DNA of 64,000 nucleotides from positions 1-64,000 of the forward strand of contig NZ_JACSIT010000135.1 in assembly GCF_014349155.1 (NCBI RefSeq), read 5' to 3'. Below, one piece after another: positions 27,727 through 36,936 of this stretch. The notes under the pieces are model-generated. The model worked only from the letters and a program-made list of their open reading frames with translations. It did no database searches and had not been told where the DNA came from. The stretch is from Neolewinella lacunae. GTDB taxonomy: Bacteria > Bacteroidota > Bacteroidia > Chitinophagales > Saprospiraceae. The stretch's first letter is position 1; each line of letters opens with the position of its first letter. Position numbers and translations under genes: made by a program.

Positions 27727-27800
27727 TGCCCGCGAAGATAGAATAGTGGCCGTCAGCGGGCGGAATTTTTCTTTGCTGCTGCGCCCGGGGCCTCGTGGGC

Positions 27801-28607
27801 CTAATCTACTTTGCCCAATTCGATGGCACGGTCTAAGGCGGCGCGGGCACCGTTTTTGATGTCTTCAAAAACACTGGTGGCCCGGAAGGTTTGCATGGCC
27901 GCCTCGGTAGTGCCCCCCTTGCTGGAGACGCGGCGAATCCACTCCGCGCAACTCAAGTCGTTTTTCATTTGCAACTCAACCGCCCCCCGGAAGGTCTGGG
28001 CCACCAGGAGTTCTGCCTGGCTGGCGTTGAAGCCCATTTCCTGGGCGGCCTCAATCATGGCTTCCATAAAGTAGAGGACGTAGGCCGGGCCACTGCCGGA
28101 GATGGCCGTAGTGGCATCGATGGCGTATTCATTGTCCACGTAAATGGCTTTGCCCGTGGTATTGAGCAGGTTCTGCACCAGCACCAGCTCAATGCGGGTA
28201 ACGGCTTCGGAGGCCGTGTAGCTGGTCATGCCCAAACCAATCTGGGCGGGCAGGTTCGGCATGGCCCGGATGACTTTTTCCACCCCCAGCCCCCGTTGAA
28301 TCGAAGCAATGGTTACCCCCGCCATGATGGAGAGGTACACTTGCTGCGGGTCAGTTGACGGACGCAGGGTTTCAAACAGTTGGGCACTGTCCTGCGGCTT
28401 GACCGCCAGGATGATCAGGTCGGCCACGGAGAGGCACTCCCCAGGGTTGGTGTGGACTACGCCCATGTTCTCGGCCCGCAGTACTTCGGCCTGCTCCGGG
28501 CTGCGCTCCAGAATCATCAGGTCCTCGGGCTGCACCAGGTGGGCACGCAGGAGGCTGCGGGCATAAGTTTTGCCCATATTTCCTCCGCCAATTACGAGAA
28601 TTTTCAT
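27801..28607 (-). CDS. proC: Pyrroline-5-carboxylate reductase
   Basis: The product is 268 residues, the usual size. The Rossmann start MKILVIGGGNMGKTYARSL binds NAD(P)H; the middle has RAMPNLPAQIGLGMTSY. The C-terminal dimer domain has AISGSGPAYVLYFMEAMIEAA and RRVSSKGGTTEAAMQTF. ProC makes proline from pyrroline-5-carboxylate, the last step of proline synthesis. A TATGTTTG box lies 22 bp upstream. It is followed by the MATE gene after 74 bp. Confidence 0.96.
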   Translation of the reverse strand: MKILVIGGGNMGKTYARSLLRAHLVQPEDLMILERSPEQAEVLRAENMGVVHTNPGECLSVADLIILAVKPQDSAQLFETLRPSTDPQQVYLSIMAGVTIASIQRGLGVEKVIRAMPNLPAQIGLGMTSYTASEAVTRIELVLVQNLLNTTGKAIYVDNEYAIDATTAISGSGPAYVLYFMEAMIEAAQEMGFNASQAELLVAQTFRGAVELQMKNDLSCAEWIRRVSSKGGTTEAAMQTFRATSVFEDIKNGARAALDRAIELGKVD

Positions 28608-28629
28608 TGGTCAATCGTTTAAATCGCTG

Positions 28630-28658
28630 CAAACATAAGCAACCACCTCGCGGCCAAC
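28630..28658 (-). promoter_or_regulatory. Likely promoter of proC
   Basis: On the minus strand GTTG (28658-28655), a 17-base spacer and TATGTTTG (28637-28630) match the TTTG/TAnnTTTG pattern of the Bacteroidota sigma factor, with one mismatch in the -33 box. Confidence 0.5.
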
Positions 28659-28728
28659 TGCCCTCCTCACCGATTGGACACACCGAAAACCTGCTCGTTT
28701 TACAACGCCGGGTATGAAAACAAGCCGA

Positions 28729-28736
28729 TATATTTG
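28729..28736 (+). promoter_or_regulatory. -7 box upstream of the marR-type gene
   Basis: TATATTTG is a perfect TAnnTTTG box; the -33 box is not obvious. It would give a leader of about 150 bases before the ATG at 28891. Confidence 0.4.
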
Positions 28737-28890
28737 CAAAAATCGGGTAAGGGTGAAAACATTTACGCCCTAAATTTTCTTTCCAACGGGAGCTGTTCCG
28801 GTGTTTCCACGGAAGTTGTGCTTACTTTGCTCATTGCTCTCCGCAGCGCCTTTGAAGAAAGTTATTTTAAATCAAGACCCTTTTGAGACT

Positions 28891-29352
28891 ATGCCAACTA
28901 TTGAGGAAGCCATCCAGCAGCCAAAATTTTCTTCACCTGGTCACCGCGCTCAGGTCAATATAATTTATACCGCAGCGGTGCTTAACCAAGTCACCAACCG
29001 TCAGCTGAAACCCTTTGGCATCAGCCTGCAGCAGTTCAACATCCTGCGCATATTGCGGGGCCGGGGCAGCAACCCCGTCACCATCAAGCTGCTTACCCAG
29101 CGCATGCTCGATAAGATGAGCAACGCCAGCCGGCTGGTCGATAAACTGAAGGACAAGGGCCTGGTGATCCGCGAAGAGTGCTCCGAAGACCGCCGCCGGG
29201 TGGACATCGTCATCACCAAAGCAGGCCTGGAGCTCATCGAAAAGGCCAGCCGTGCGGTAGAACAGGCCCGCCTGAATCACTTTGAAAACCTGACCAACGA
29301 GGAAGCCGATCAGTTGAGCAAACTCCTCGACAAACTGCGGGGAGGGGCCTAA
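28891..29352 (+). CDS. MarR family transcriptional regulator
   Basis: The product is 153 residues. The winged-helix plan is complete: a dimerisation helix (VNIIYTAAVLNQVTNRQLKPFGIS), QQFNILRILRG, the recognition helix region RMLDKMSNASRLVDKLKDKGLV, and the wing EECSEDRRRVDIVITKAG. MarR proteins are dimeric repressors that usually respond to small aromatic molecules or oxidants and often control a neighbour. The nearest candidates are the divergent proC-MATE genes. The ATG at 28891 is preferred to in-frame codons further up, which add a Cys/Leu-rich leader unlike the family. Confidence 0.9.
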   Translation: MPTIEEAIQQPKFSSPGHRAQVNIIYTAAVLNQVTNRQLKPFGISLQQFNILRILRGRGSNPVTIKLLTQRMLDKMSNASRLVDKLKDKGLVIREECSEDRRRVDIVITKAGLELIEKASRAVEQARLNHFENLTNEEADQLSKLLDKLRGGA

Positions 29353-29372
29353 GGGAAGCTTCAATCCTCTAT

Positions 29373-30674
29373 TTATTGCTTCTGGTAACAAACTTCTACG
29401 TACTGCTCGCCTTTGGTGGGGGCAAGCACCGTCCGTGCCCAAAACAAATGCTCCCCCAACCGCGCCAGCTTTGGGAAGCCTGATCCCCGCGCTGCCGAGG
29501 TCTCGGCCAGGATCTGCCGCCGTACTTCGCCGCTGCTACTGACTGTAAAAAGGGTAAGTTGGGCCGCATCTGCTTGCTGGGAAGTGCACAGGGCCGTCAC
29601 GTAGGCCGTGCCATCTTCTTCCAGGCGCAAATCCAGGCGGCCCAGCGGGTTGGCCGCATCGAGCACTGTAGGTAAGCCAAAACGACCCGCCGCAGGTTCA
29701 TACCGGGCAAACTGAATCCGGGGATTGTCCTCCGCTCCCGTATACCAGGCGATGGCAAATTGACCCGCCGCATTGGCTCCCAGGGCCGGGCCATTGACAG
29801 GGCAACCCTTAATTTCCCAGTTATCGGCCGCCACCAGCTTGGGGGTGGACCAGTCGCCAGGGGCTGTGGTGGGGCGGGTGACGTAGGCGATGTCCCGGAT
29901 TTCGTGTTCGGAGCGGTCGCGGTAGGCCACCATTACCAGGTCCCGACTGGCGGCCGTGGCGGTGTTGCAACAGTCACAGACACGATTATCCAGCGCTACA
30001 CTTCCACTGTCGGTCAAAGTCCTGGCCCGCAGCGTCATTGCTCCGCCGTGGGCGTGGTCTTCACTTTGCTCCTTGTCCGCTGACCCTGCACCTGCGGCCG
30101 CGCCCGTACCCAATTTGGTGAAGCGCCCGTCCAGCCAGGCCAACTGTAAATCACCGTCTGGCAAGGGTGCTGCCGACAAAAAGCCGTGCTCGGCCCGGAC
30201 CGTATCGCCGTGCAATTTTCCCCGCAGCAGGGCCGACGGACCCGCCAATGCGCCCACGCCGTAATGGATGTCGTAATCGTAAGTACCCGCGCCGGAGTAG
30301 CGCCGCCAGTGAAAAAAGTATTCGTCCGCCCCGTAAAAGGCCACGCCGGGGTGATCCGCCCAGTTGATGAACCAGTCGGTACCGCTCGCCAGATCCTGCA
30401 CTTTCTGCAGGCCCTCGGGCGCTACCTCGAACAGTTGCAAAGTATCGGCCTGCTCCTTTGCCGCTTGCAGGACGGAAAGGAAAAGACGTTCATTCCCCTC
30501 CCCAAAATCGGGCAGGTGGGTACCCGCTGGCAACCGATAGCACTGCGGTGCTGCTTGCGTTGCAACCCGCTCTCCACAACCACCGAGCAAGAGGGGCAAG
30601 AGCGCCCACCACCGCAGTTTCAGGAGATGGCCGCTAAGTTTTTGGCTCCGCCCGGCGGAAAGGAATTGCGCCAT
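29373..30674 (-). CDS. Sialidase-like (BNR-type) lipoprotein
   Basis: The product is 433 residues. The start has a Lys/Arg-rich n-region, then WWALLPLLLGGC (lipobox at the Cys). The body is a repeated beta-blade protein in which VCDCCNTATAASRDLVMVAYRDR is reminiscent of sialidase-like proteins with a CDCC motif; catalytic residues cannot be placed with certainty. The start codon overlaps the stop of the upstream isomerase gene by one base (TGATG), so the two are translationally coupled. An intact 18-bp motif with its TTGCTCCTTGTCC flank lies in frame inside it, giving a Gly/Ala-rich loop (GTGAAAGAGSADKEQSED) that may be an insertion. Confidence 0.7.
   Translation of the reverse strand: MAQFLSAGRSQKLSGHLLKLRWWALLPLLLGGCGERVATQAAPQCYRLPAGTHLPDFGEGNERLFLSVLQAAKEQADTLQLFEVAPEGLQKVQDLASGTDWFINWADHPGVAFYGADEYFFHWRRYSGAGTYDYDIHYGVGALAGPSALLRGKLHGDTVRAEHGFLSAAPLPDGDLQLAWLDGRFTKLGTGAAAGAGSADKEQSEDHAHGGAMTLRARTLTDSGSVALDNRVCDCCNTATAASRDLVMVAYRDRSEHEIRDIAYVTRPTTAPGDWSTPKLVAADNWEIKGCPVNGPALGANAAGQFAIAWYTGAEDNPRIQFARYEPAAGRFGLPTVLDAANPLGRLDLRLEEDGTAYVTALCTSQQADAAQLTLFTVSSSGEVRRQILAETSAARGSGFPKLARLGEHLFWARTVLAPTKGEQYVEVCYQKQ
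30088..30105 (+). repeat. Dispersed 18-bp motif inside the sialidase-like gene
   Basis: Exact GCACCTGCGGCCGCGCCC, antisense to the gene and the only strict non-convergent copy not co-oriented with its host. Preceded on the plus strand by TTGCTCCTTGTCC, a flank shared with intergenic copies. Confidence 0.85.
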
Positions 30675-31729
30675 CAGCTCAAACCGAGGATTTTACGGTT
30701 CGTAGCAGCGTCCGTACCGGCGTCGGCAAAATCATCGAATGCGCGTTCGGTAACCTCAATGAGGTGACTGCTGATGAAAGGAGCCCCTTCGGCCGCGCCC
30801 TGGGCACTGGATTTGATGGCACATTCCCACTCCAGGACCGCCCAGCCGCCGTAGTTGTACTGGCTGAGCTTGGAGAAAATGGCCTTGAAGTCCACCTGCC
30901 CGTCGCCGAGGCTGCGGAAGCGCCCGGCCCGTTCCGTCCATCCTGCGTAGCCGGAGTAGACGCCCTGGCGACCGCTGGGGTTGAATTCAGCGTCTTTGAC
31001 GTGGAAGGCGCAGATGCGCTCGTGGTAGATGTCGATAAAAGACAGGTAATCGAGGCACTGGAGGACAAAGTGGCTGGGGTCGTAGTTGATCTGGGCGCGG
31101 GGGTGGCCGTCCACGGCCGCTACGAAGCGCTCGAAGCTGGTGCCGTCGAAGAGGTCTTCGCCGGGGTGGAGTTCGTAGCCGACGTCCACGCCACATTCAT
31201 CGAAGGCATCCAGGATCGGCTTCCAGCGTTTGGCCAGCTCACCGAAGGCTTCCTCCACCAGTCCTGCGGGCCGTTGTGGCCAGGGGTAGAGGTAGGGCCA
31301 CAGGAGCGCACCGGAGAAGGTCGGGTGGGCGGTGAGGCCCAGGTTTTGGCTGGCCTTGGCGTTCCACTTAAGCTGTTGGGTGGCCCACTCCTGGGTGGCC
31401 TGGGCGTTGCCCGCCACGGCTTGGGGGGCAAAGCCCTCGTACATTTTCTGGTAGGCGGGGTGGGTGGCCACCAGCTGTCCCTGGAGGTGGCTGGCCAGTT
31501 CCGTGATCGTCAGGCCATGGTCGGCAATGCGGCCTTTTAGCTCATCGCAGTAGGTCTTGGAAGTGGCGGCTTTTTCGAGATCGATCAGGCGGGCGTCCCA
31601 GGTTGGAATCTGAATACCCTTGTAGCCCAACCCGGCCATGTAGCGGCAAATATCGTCGAGGTTGTTGAAAGGGGCTTCGTCGCCCATGAATTGGGCCAGA
31701 AAAATGGCGGGTCCCTGAATGGTCTTCAT
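30674..31729 (-). CDS. Sugar phosphate isomerase/epimerase family protein
   Basis: The product is 351 residues with the xylose-isomerase-like TIM barrel plan: GLGYKGIQIPTWD early, LTITELASHLQGQ, DVGYELHPGEDLFDGTSFERF (metal-binding Glu and His), AQINYDPSHFVLQ, ICAFHVKDAEF and AVLEWECAIK. The acids and histidines sit where the family binds its divalent metal. Members isomerise or epimerise sugars, inositols or keto-sugars; the substrate is unknown. It is translationally coupled to the sialidase-like lipoprotein (TGATG) and follows the RibF fusion by 99 bp on the same strand. Cytoplasmic. Confidence 0.88.
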   Translation of the reverse strand: MKTIQGPAIFLAQFMGDEAPFNNLDDICRYMAGLGYKGIQIPTWDARLIDLEKAATSKTYCDELKGRIADHGLTITELASHLQGQLVATHPAYQKMYEGFAPQAVAGNAQATQEWATQQLKWNAKASQNLGLTAHPTFSGALLWPYLYPWPQRPAGLVEEAFGELAKRWKPILDAFDECGVDVGYELHPGEDLFDGTSFERFVAAVDGHPRAQINYDPSHFVLQCLDYLSFIDIYHERICAFHVKDAEFNPSGRQGVYSGYAGWTERAGRFRSLGDGQVDFKAIFSKLSQYNYGGWAVLEWECAIKSSAQGAAEGAPFISSHLIEVTERAFDDFADAGTDAATNRKILGLS

Positions 31730-31828
31730 GCGTAAACTTTAGGAGGTATGGGCAGGCCAGGCGGCTGCCGCTGCCGGGGTTGAACAATTGCGGCGTCAAG
31801 ATAGGAAAAGGGGGAGGAACGGAGCAAA

Positions 31829-33853
31829 TTACTCTACCCGCGAACTCCGCACCTGCTTGGTCACCACTTCGGCAAACCGGCGGTGGCCCAGCAAATAGTA
31901 GTGCAGAATGATGCTATCGGCAATCCGCCCGATCTCAGTGCGGTCGAGGCCGATGCTGACGGCTTCGATCTCGGCCGAGCGCTGCCGGCGCCGCTTGATC
32001 CACATGCTGAAGTGGCCGTAGAAGTGGCCGTGCGCCCGCAAAATGGAGCCGATGTGGGCCACGTTGCCCTGGCTGAGGAACAGCACCGCCGCCAGGCCAT
32101 CCAGCAACAGGCGTACGGGCAGCCACCACAGGAGGCGGCCCAGCGGCTCGTTTTTAAAACTGGTGGACAGCGTGTTGCGAAAGTTGAGGTAGGTCTTGCG
32201 CGGCGTGTTGTACGACAGGGTGCCGCCCCCGACGTGGTAGACCACCGACCGGGGCTCCACCAAAATGCGGTAGCCCGCCCGCTTCATCCGCCAGCACAGG
32301 TCAATCTCTTCGGCGTGGGCAAAGTACTCGGGCTCAAAACCTCCCAGGGCGTGGAAAAGCTCCGCCCGGCAAAAGAAAGCCGCCCCGCTGGCCCAGAAAA
32401 TTTCCTTTTGCCCGTCGTACTGCCCTTCGTCGCGCTCCGTGTGGTGGAATAGCCGGCCGCGGCAGAAGGGATAGCCCAGGTAATCCAGGTAACCACCCGC
32501 AGCTCCGGCGTACTCAAAGACGTCGTGGTCGCCTTCGGCCAGAATCTTGGGTTGGATGGCCGCCACGTCCGGCCGTTCAAAGAGGGGGATGATGCGCTCA
32601 ATCCACCCCGGTGTGACGCGCACGTCGCTGTTGAGCAATACGTAAACCTCGGCCTTAACCCGGCGCAAGGCCTCATTGTAGCCGTTCGCAAAACCGTAGT
32701 TCTCCGGCAATTCGATCAGCTCAAGGTCTGGATGTTGCTCCCGCAGCCAGACAACGGAATCGTCGGTGCTGCAATTGTCGGCCACCACCGCCCGCGCGTA
32801 GTCGGGCAGGTTAGCCAAGACCTCGGGCAGGTATTTTTCCAGATAGGCCCGTCCGTTGTAGTTGAGGATGACGACGGCCGTGGCCGGGGTATGACCCGGT
32901 ACGGTGCTGGTTTTTTCTTCCAGGCGGGCCAGAGACTGCCGGGCGGCAACCTCGTCTTTTTCCAGCTGCTCCCGGAGGGCTTCGAGGCCCTCCAGCGTTA
33001 TGTCTCCCCGCAGGCGTTCGTGGAAACTTACCGTGAGGATTTCTCCGTAGAGTTCTTCGGCGAAGTCGAAAATGTTCAGCTCAATGGTCCGCCCGCGCCC
33101 GTCTTGCAGCACTGGCCGTTGGCCGATATAGAGCATTCCCTCCAGTTCGCGGCCATCCCACCCGACCCGCACGGCATAAATGCCATCGGCGGGAATGAGC
33201 TTCTGGTCGTGGGAAGGCACCAGATTGGCGGTGGGGAAGCCGATGGTGCGGCCAATTTTTGCTCCGCTGACCACCGTGCCCGTCAGTAAATAAGGATGTC
33301 CGAGCAGGCTCGTGGCCGTGCCGATCTCGCCCGCCAACAGGGCCTGGCGGATCTTGGTGGAGCTTACGGTGATGTCGTTGACCTCCTGCGCATCAATTTC
33401 GATGACCTCGTACTTGTGGCCCCGGCCGTGGTGGCGCAGGTAGGCCAGGTCGCCCTTGCGGTCTTTGCCGAAACGGTGGTCGTAGCCAATCACGATGCGG
33501 TCGGGCTGAAAGTACCGGACCAGAAAATTTTCAATGTATTCCTCCGGCGTTAACTGGCTGAAAGCGGCCGTGAAGGGAATCACCACCAGGTGGTCAATGC
33601 CCGCCTCGGCGCAGTACCGGGCTTTCTCTACCGTTGTGGTCAGCAGCCGCAGGCTATTGTCTTCCGGCTGTAAAACGGCACGCGGATGAGGATCAAAAGT
33701 AATGACGATGCTCTCTCCCCCCCGGCGCTCGGCCAGGCGGCGGATGCGGGCGAGCAGTTGCTGGTGCCCCCGGTGGACGCCGTCAAAACTCCCAATCGTG
33801 ACCACTGCGCGGCGGAATCGGGGCAGTTCGGCTAGCTCGTAATGGATTTTCAT
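31829..33853 (-). CDS. ribF: Fusion of riboflavin kinase/FAD synthetase (RibF) with a family 2 glycosyltransferase
   Basis: The product is 674 residues in one open frame. Residues 1-312 are a complete RibF: GSFDGVHRGH (21-30) and VSSTKIR (163-169) for the FMN adenylyltransferase; TGTVVSGAKIGRTIGFPTAN (191-210) and the acidic IELNIFDF (Glu258) for the riboflavin kinase. A short Thr/Pro linker (about 313-323) leads to a GT2 domain: TAVVILNYNGR (325-335), VADNCSTDDS, the NSD metal site (408-410) in LLNSDV, and EIDLCWRMKRAGYRI (516-530), as in rhamnosyltransferase-like enzymes. Hydrophobic C-terminal helices (571-595) follow. The RibF half makes FMN and FAD; the GT half adds a sugar to a surface glycan. 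I see no stop or rebinding site between the halves. Confidence 0.88.
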   Translation of the reverse strand: MKIHYELAELPRFRRAVVTIGSFDGVHRGHQQLLARIRRLAERRGGESIVITFDPHPRAVLQPEDNSLRLLTTTVEKARYCAEAGIDHLVVIPFTAAFSQLTPEEYIENFLVRYFQPDRIVIGYDHRFGKDRKGDLAYLRHHGRGHKYEVIEIDAQEVNDITVSSTKIRQALLAGEIGTATSLLGHPYLLTGTVVSGAKIGRTIGFPTANLVPSHDQKLIPADGIYAVRVGWDGRELEGMLYIGQRPVLQDGRGRTIELNIFDFAEELYGEILTVSFHERLRGDITLEGLEALREQLEKDEVAARQSLARLEEKTSTVPGHTPATAVVILNYNGRAYLEKYLPEVLANLPDYARAVVADNCSTDDSVVWLREQHPDLELIELPENYGFANGYNEALRRVKAEVYVLLNSDVRVTPGWIERIIPLFERPDVAAIQPKILAEGDHDVFEYAGAAGGYLDYLGYPFCRGRLFHHTERDEGQYDGQKEIFWASGAAFFCRAELFHALGGFEPEYFAHAEEIDLCWRMKRAGYRILVEPRSVVYHVGGGTLSYNTPRKTYLNFRNTLSTSFKNEPLGRLLWWLPVRLLLDGLAAVLFLSQGNVAHIGSILRAHGHFYGHFSMWIKRRRQRSAEIEAVSIGLDRTEIGRIADSIILHYYLLGHRRFAEVVTKQVRSSRVE

Positions 33854-33908
33854 TCGCTTCGGGAGGGGGCTGGGCTAATTGCTGCACGTACGGTGGCCAA
33901 AAACTCAG

Positions 33909-33926
33909 GGGCGCTGACGCAGGTGC
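33909..33926 (-). repeat. Dispersed 18-bp motif, TCA variant, upstream of ribF
   Basis: GCACCTGCGTCAGCGCCC on the minus strand, 55 bp before the ribF start and co-oriented with it. The rest of the ribF-carB gap (33854-34072) holds no gene. Confidence 0.8.
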
Positions 33927-34072
33927 AAGGTAAGGATAAAAACAAGCTTGGGTCAACGCGCCAGGGCCAGCTCCGCAAAATCGCAGCGGCAAGACCGCAG
34001 GAGGAGTAAGCCCCAACGGCCACTTATCCCAACCCGCCGGGCGGAGGACGCTGGTCGCAGCACCAGTCGCCG

Positions 34073-36910
34073 CTAACGCGTCAGGTACATCGAGCGGTTG
34101 CGGTCCAGCTCCCGGAAGAAAGGATCGGTCATGTCTTTGACGAAGCGGATGGTTTCTCCGGTAGATTTCATCTCCGGCCCCAGCTGCTTGTCTACGTTCG
34201 GGAATTTATTGAAGCTGAACACCGGAACCTTGATGGCAAAGCCACTGGGCTGGGGATTGATGTGGAAGTCTTTGAGCTTATGCGTGCCCAGCATCACCTT
34301 GGTGGCAATGTTGAGGTAAGGCACCTTGTAGGCCTTGGCAATAAAGGGCGTCGTCCGCGAAGCCCGCGGGTTGGCTTCGATGACGTACACGATCTCCTCG
34401 CCCGTCGCCTTGTCGGTCTTGATGGCAAACTGGACGTTGATCAGGCCCTTGGTCTTGAGCGCAAAGGCCAGCTTTTCGGTATACTCCTGCATCTTCGCTA
34501 CCGCATCAACGCTTAGGGAGTAGGTTGGCAGCACCGCCGAGGAGTCTCCGGAGTGGATGCCCGCCGGCTCAATGTGTTCCATGATGCCCATGATGTGGAC
34601 TTCCTCTCCGTCGCAAATGGCGTCTACTTCACCCTCTTTGGCGCGGTCCAGGAAGTGATCGACCAGCACCACCATATTGGGGTCTTTTTTGAAAATGCTC
34701 AGTACGTGGCGCTCCAGTTCGTCGTCGTTGATGACGATGCGCATGTCCTGCCCGCCGAGCACGTAGCTGGGCCGCACCAGTACCGGGTACCCGACGCGGT
34801 GGGCAACCTCCAGGGCCTGGTCGGCATCCTTGGCCGTTCCGTAGTTGGGGTAGGGGATGTCGAGCTCCTTCAGCAGGTCGGAAAAACGGCCGCGGTCTTC
34901 GGCCAGGTCCAGGCTTTCGTAGCTGGAGCCAAAGACGGGGATGCCCCGACGGTGGAACTCCTGGGCCAGTTTCAGGGCCGTCTGACCACCAAGCTGGACA
35001 ATGACGCCCTCCGGCTTTTCCAGGTCGATGATCTCCTGGATGTGTTCCCAGAATACGGGCTCAAAGTAGAGTTTGTCCGCCTGGTCAAAGTCCGTCGATA
35101 CCGTCTCCGGGTTGCAGTTGACCATGATGGCTTCGTAGCCGGCTTCCTGTACCGCCTTTAGGCCGTGGACGCAGCAGTAGTCAAATTCAATACCCTGGCC
35201 AATGCGGTTGGGGCCGGAACCCAAGACGATTACTTTCCGCCGGTCGGAGGCAAAACTCTCGTTCTCGCCGTCGAAGGTGGAATAGAAATAGGGCGTCTTG
35301 GCGGCAAACTCGGCAGCGCAGGTATCAACCATCTTGTAGGTCCGGCGAATGCCCAGTTTGTAGCGTTGCTTGGTCACGGCTTCTTCGTCGACGCGCAGCA
35401 GGTAGGCAATTTGCAAATCGCTGTAGCCCACTTCTTTGAGCTCCCGGAATAAGTCGGTGGGGATGTCCTCCGGTACGTTGTACTTCTGTACCTGGAGATC
35501 GTAATCCACCAAACGCTTGATCTGGTTGATGAACCAGGGGTCAATCTTGGTGAGTTTGTGTACCGTTTTGCGGGGGACACCCAGTCGCAGGGCGTCTTTG
35601 AGGCGGAAGATGCGGTCTTCGGATACGTTCTCCAGGCGGTGGAGGATGTCGTCGGTCTTGATCCATTCCTTGATGTCGGAACCAAGGCCGGCCCGGCCAT
35701 TTTCCAGGCTTTGGCAGGCCTTCTGGAGGGCTTCCAGAAAGTTGCGGCCAATGCCCATGACCTCGCCGACCGACTTCATCTGGAGGCCCAGGATGTGGTC
35801 GGCTCCCGGGAATTTGTTGAAATTCCAGCGGGGAATTTTCACGATCACGTAGTCCAGCGTAGGCTCGAAGAAAGCGGAGGTGGTGCCGGTGATCTGGTTT
35901 TTGAGTTCATCCAGGCGGTAGCCCAGGGCGAGTTTGGCCGCAATTTTGGCAATGGGATACCCCGTAGCCTTCGACGCGAGGGCCGAAGAACGGCTGACGC
36001 GGGGATTGATCTCAATGACGATAAGCTCCTCCGTTTCAGGGTTTTGGCTGAATTGGATGTTGCAACCACCTGCGAAGTTGCCCATTCCGCGCATAGCGAT
36101 AATCGCCTGGTCCCGCATGTCCTGGTAGGCCCGGTCGCTGAGCGTCATGGCGGGCGCTACGGTGATGGAATCTCCCGTGTGGATGCCCATGGGGTCGAAG
36201 TTCTCGACCGTACAGATGATGACCACGTTATCGGCCGCATCGCGCAGCAACTCCAGCTCGAATTCTTTCCAGCCCAGCACCGCTTTATCGATCAGCACCT
36301 CGTGGGTGGGGCTGGCGTCGAGGCCGCGGCGTAGCATTTCGGGATAGTCTTCTTCCTTGTGGCAGAAGCCGCCACCGAAGCCGCCCAGAGTATAGCTGGG
36401 GCGAATGACGAGGGGGAAACCAATTTCCTGGGCCGCTTCCATGCCCTCCAGGAAGGAGTTGGCAATCATGGCCGGCGCACACTTCAAACCCAGTTTCTCC
36501 ATGTGCAGGCGGAACAGTTCCCGGTTTTCGGCCAGGTCGATGGCCTCCAGGTCTACCCCGATCAGGCGGACGTTGTACTTTTCCCAGATCCCCAGCTCGC
36601 CGCACTCGATGGCCAGGTTGAGCGCCGTTTGCCCGCCCATCGTAGGCAGAACGGCGTCGATCTGTGGCTGCTCTTTCAGGACCTGCTCCACGTATTCGGG
36701 CGTCAGGGGCAGGAGGTAAACGTGGTCGGCCGTCATGGGATCCGTCATGATCGTGGCCGGGTTGGGGTTGATGATGGTCACTTCAACGCCTTCTTCCCGC
36801 AAGCTGCGGCTGGCCTGACTTCCCGAGTAATCAAATTCACAAGCTTGGCCGATGATGATCGGTCCGGAGCCGATGATGAGCACTGATTTGATGCTGGTAT
36901 CCTGGGGCAT
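34073..36910 (-). CDS. carB: Carbamoyl-phosphate synthase large subunit, short form lacking the allosteric domain
   Basis: The product is 945 residues, against about 1070 for the usual enzyme. Both ATP-grasp halves are complete: the N-terminal GSGPIIIGQACEFDYSGSQ start, EINPRVSRSSALASKATGYP, and the second half with VLGSGPNRIGQGIEFDYCC, EANPRASRTTPFIAKAYKVP and a final GPEMKSTGETIRFVKDMTD. The protein stops with NRSMYLTR where the C-terminal MGS-like regulatory domain (ornithine/UMP binding in E. coli) would begin. CarB makes carbamoyl phosphate for arginine and pyrimidines with CarA, which is not in the window. The ATG at 36910 gives the family's N terminus. I recall short CarB forms from other Bacteroidota, so this may be a clade trait. 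Confidence 0.95.
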   Translation of the reverse strand: MPQDTSIKSVLIIGSGPIIIGQACEFDYSGSQASRSLREEGVEVTIINPNPATIMTDPMTADHVYLLPLTPEYVEQVLKEQPQIDAVLPTMGGQTALNLAIECGELGIWEKYNVRLIGVDLEAIDLAENRELFRLHMEKLGLKCAPAMIANSFLEGMEAAQEIGFPLVIRPSYTLGGFGGGFCHKEEDYPEMLRRGLDASPTHEVLIDKAVLGWKEFELELLRDAADNVVIICTVENFDPMGIHTGDSITVAPAMTLSDRAYQDMRDQAIIAMRGMGNFAGGCNIQFSQNPETEELIVIEINPRVSRSSALASKATGYPIAKIAAKLALGYRLDELKNQITGTTSAFFEPTLDYVIVKIPRWNFNKFPGADHILGLQMKSVGEVMGIGRNFLEALQKACQSLENGRAGLGSDIKEWIKTDDILHRLENVSEDRIFRLKDALRLGVPRKTVHKLTKIDPWFINQIKRLVDYDLQVQKYNVPEDIPTDLFRELKEVGYSDLQIAYLLRVDEEAVTKQRYKLGIRRTYKMVDTCAAEFAAKTPYFYSTFDGENESFASDRRKVIVLGSGPNRIGQGIEFDYCCVHGLKAVQEAGYEAIMVNCNPETVSTDFDQADKLYFEPVFWEHIQEIIDLEKPEGVIVQLGGQTALKLAQEFHRRGIPVFGSSYESLDLAEDRGRFSDLLKELDIPYPNYGTAKDADQALEVAHRVGYPVLVRPSYVLGGQDMRIVINDDELERHVLSIFKKDPNMVVLVDHFLDRAKEGEVDAICDGEEVHIMGIMEHIEPAGIHSGDSSAVLPTYSLSVDAVAKMQEYTEKLAFALKTKGLINVQFAIKTDKATGEEIVYVIEANPRASRTTPFIAKAYKVPYLNIATKVMLGTHKLKDFHINPQPSGFAIKVPVFSFNKFPNVDKQLGPEMKSTGETIRFVKDMTDPFFRELDRNRSMYLTR

Positions 36911-36936
36911 GGCTTTGGGGTGGGTATAAATTCGCG

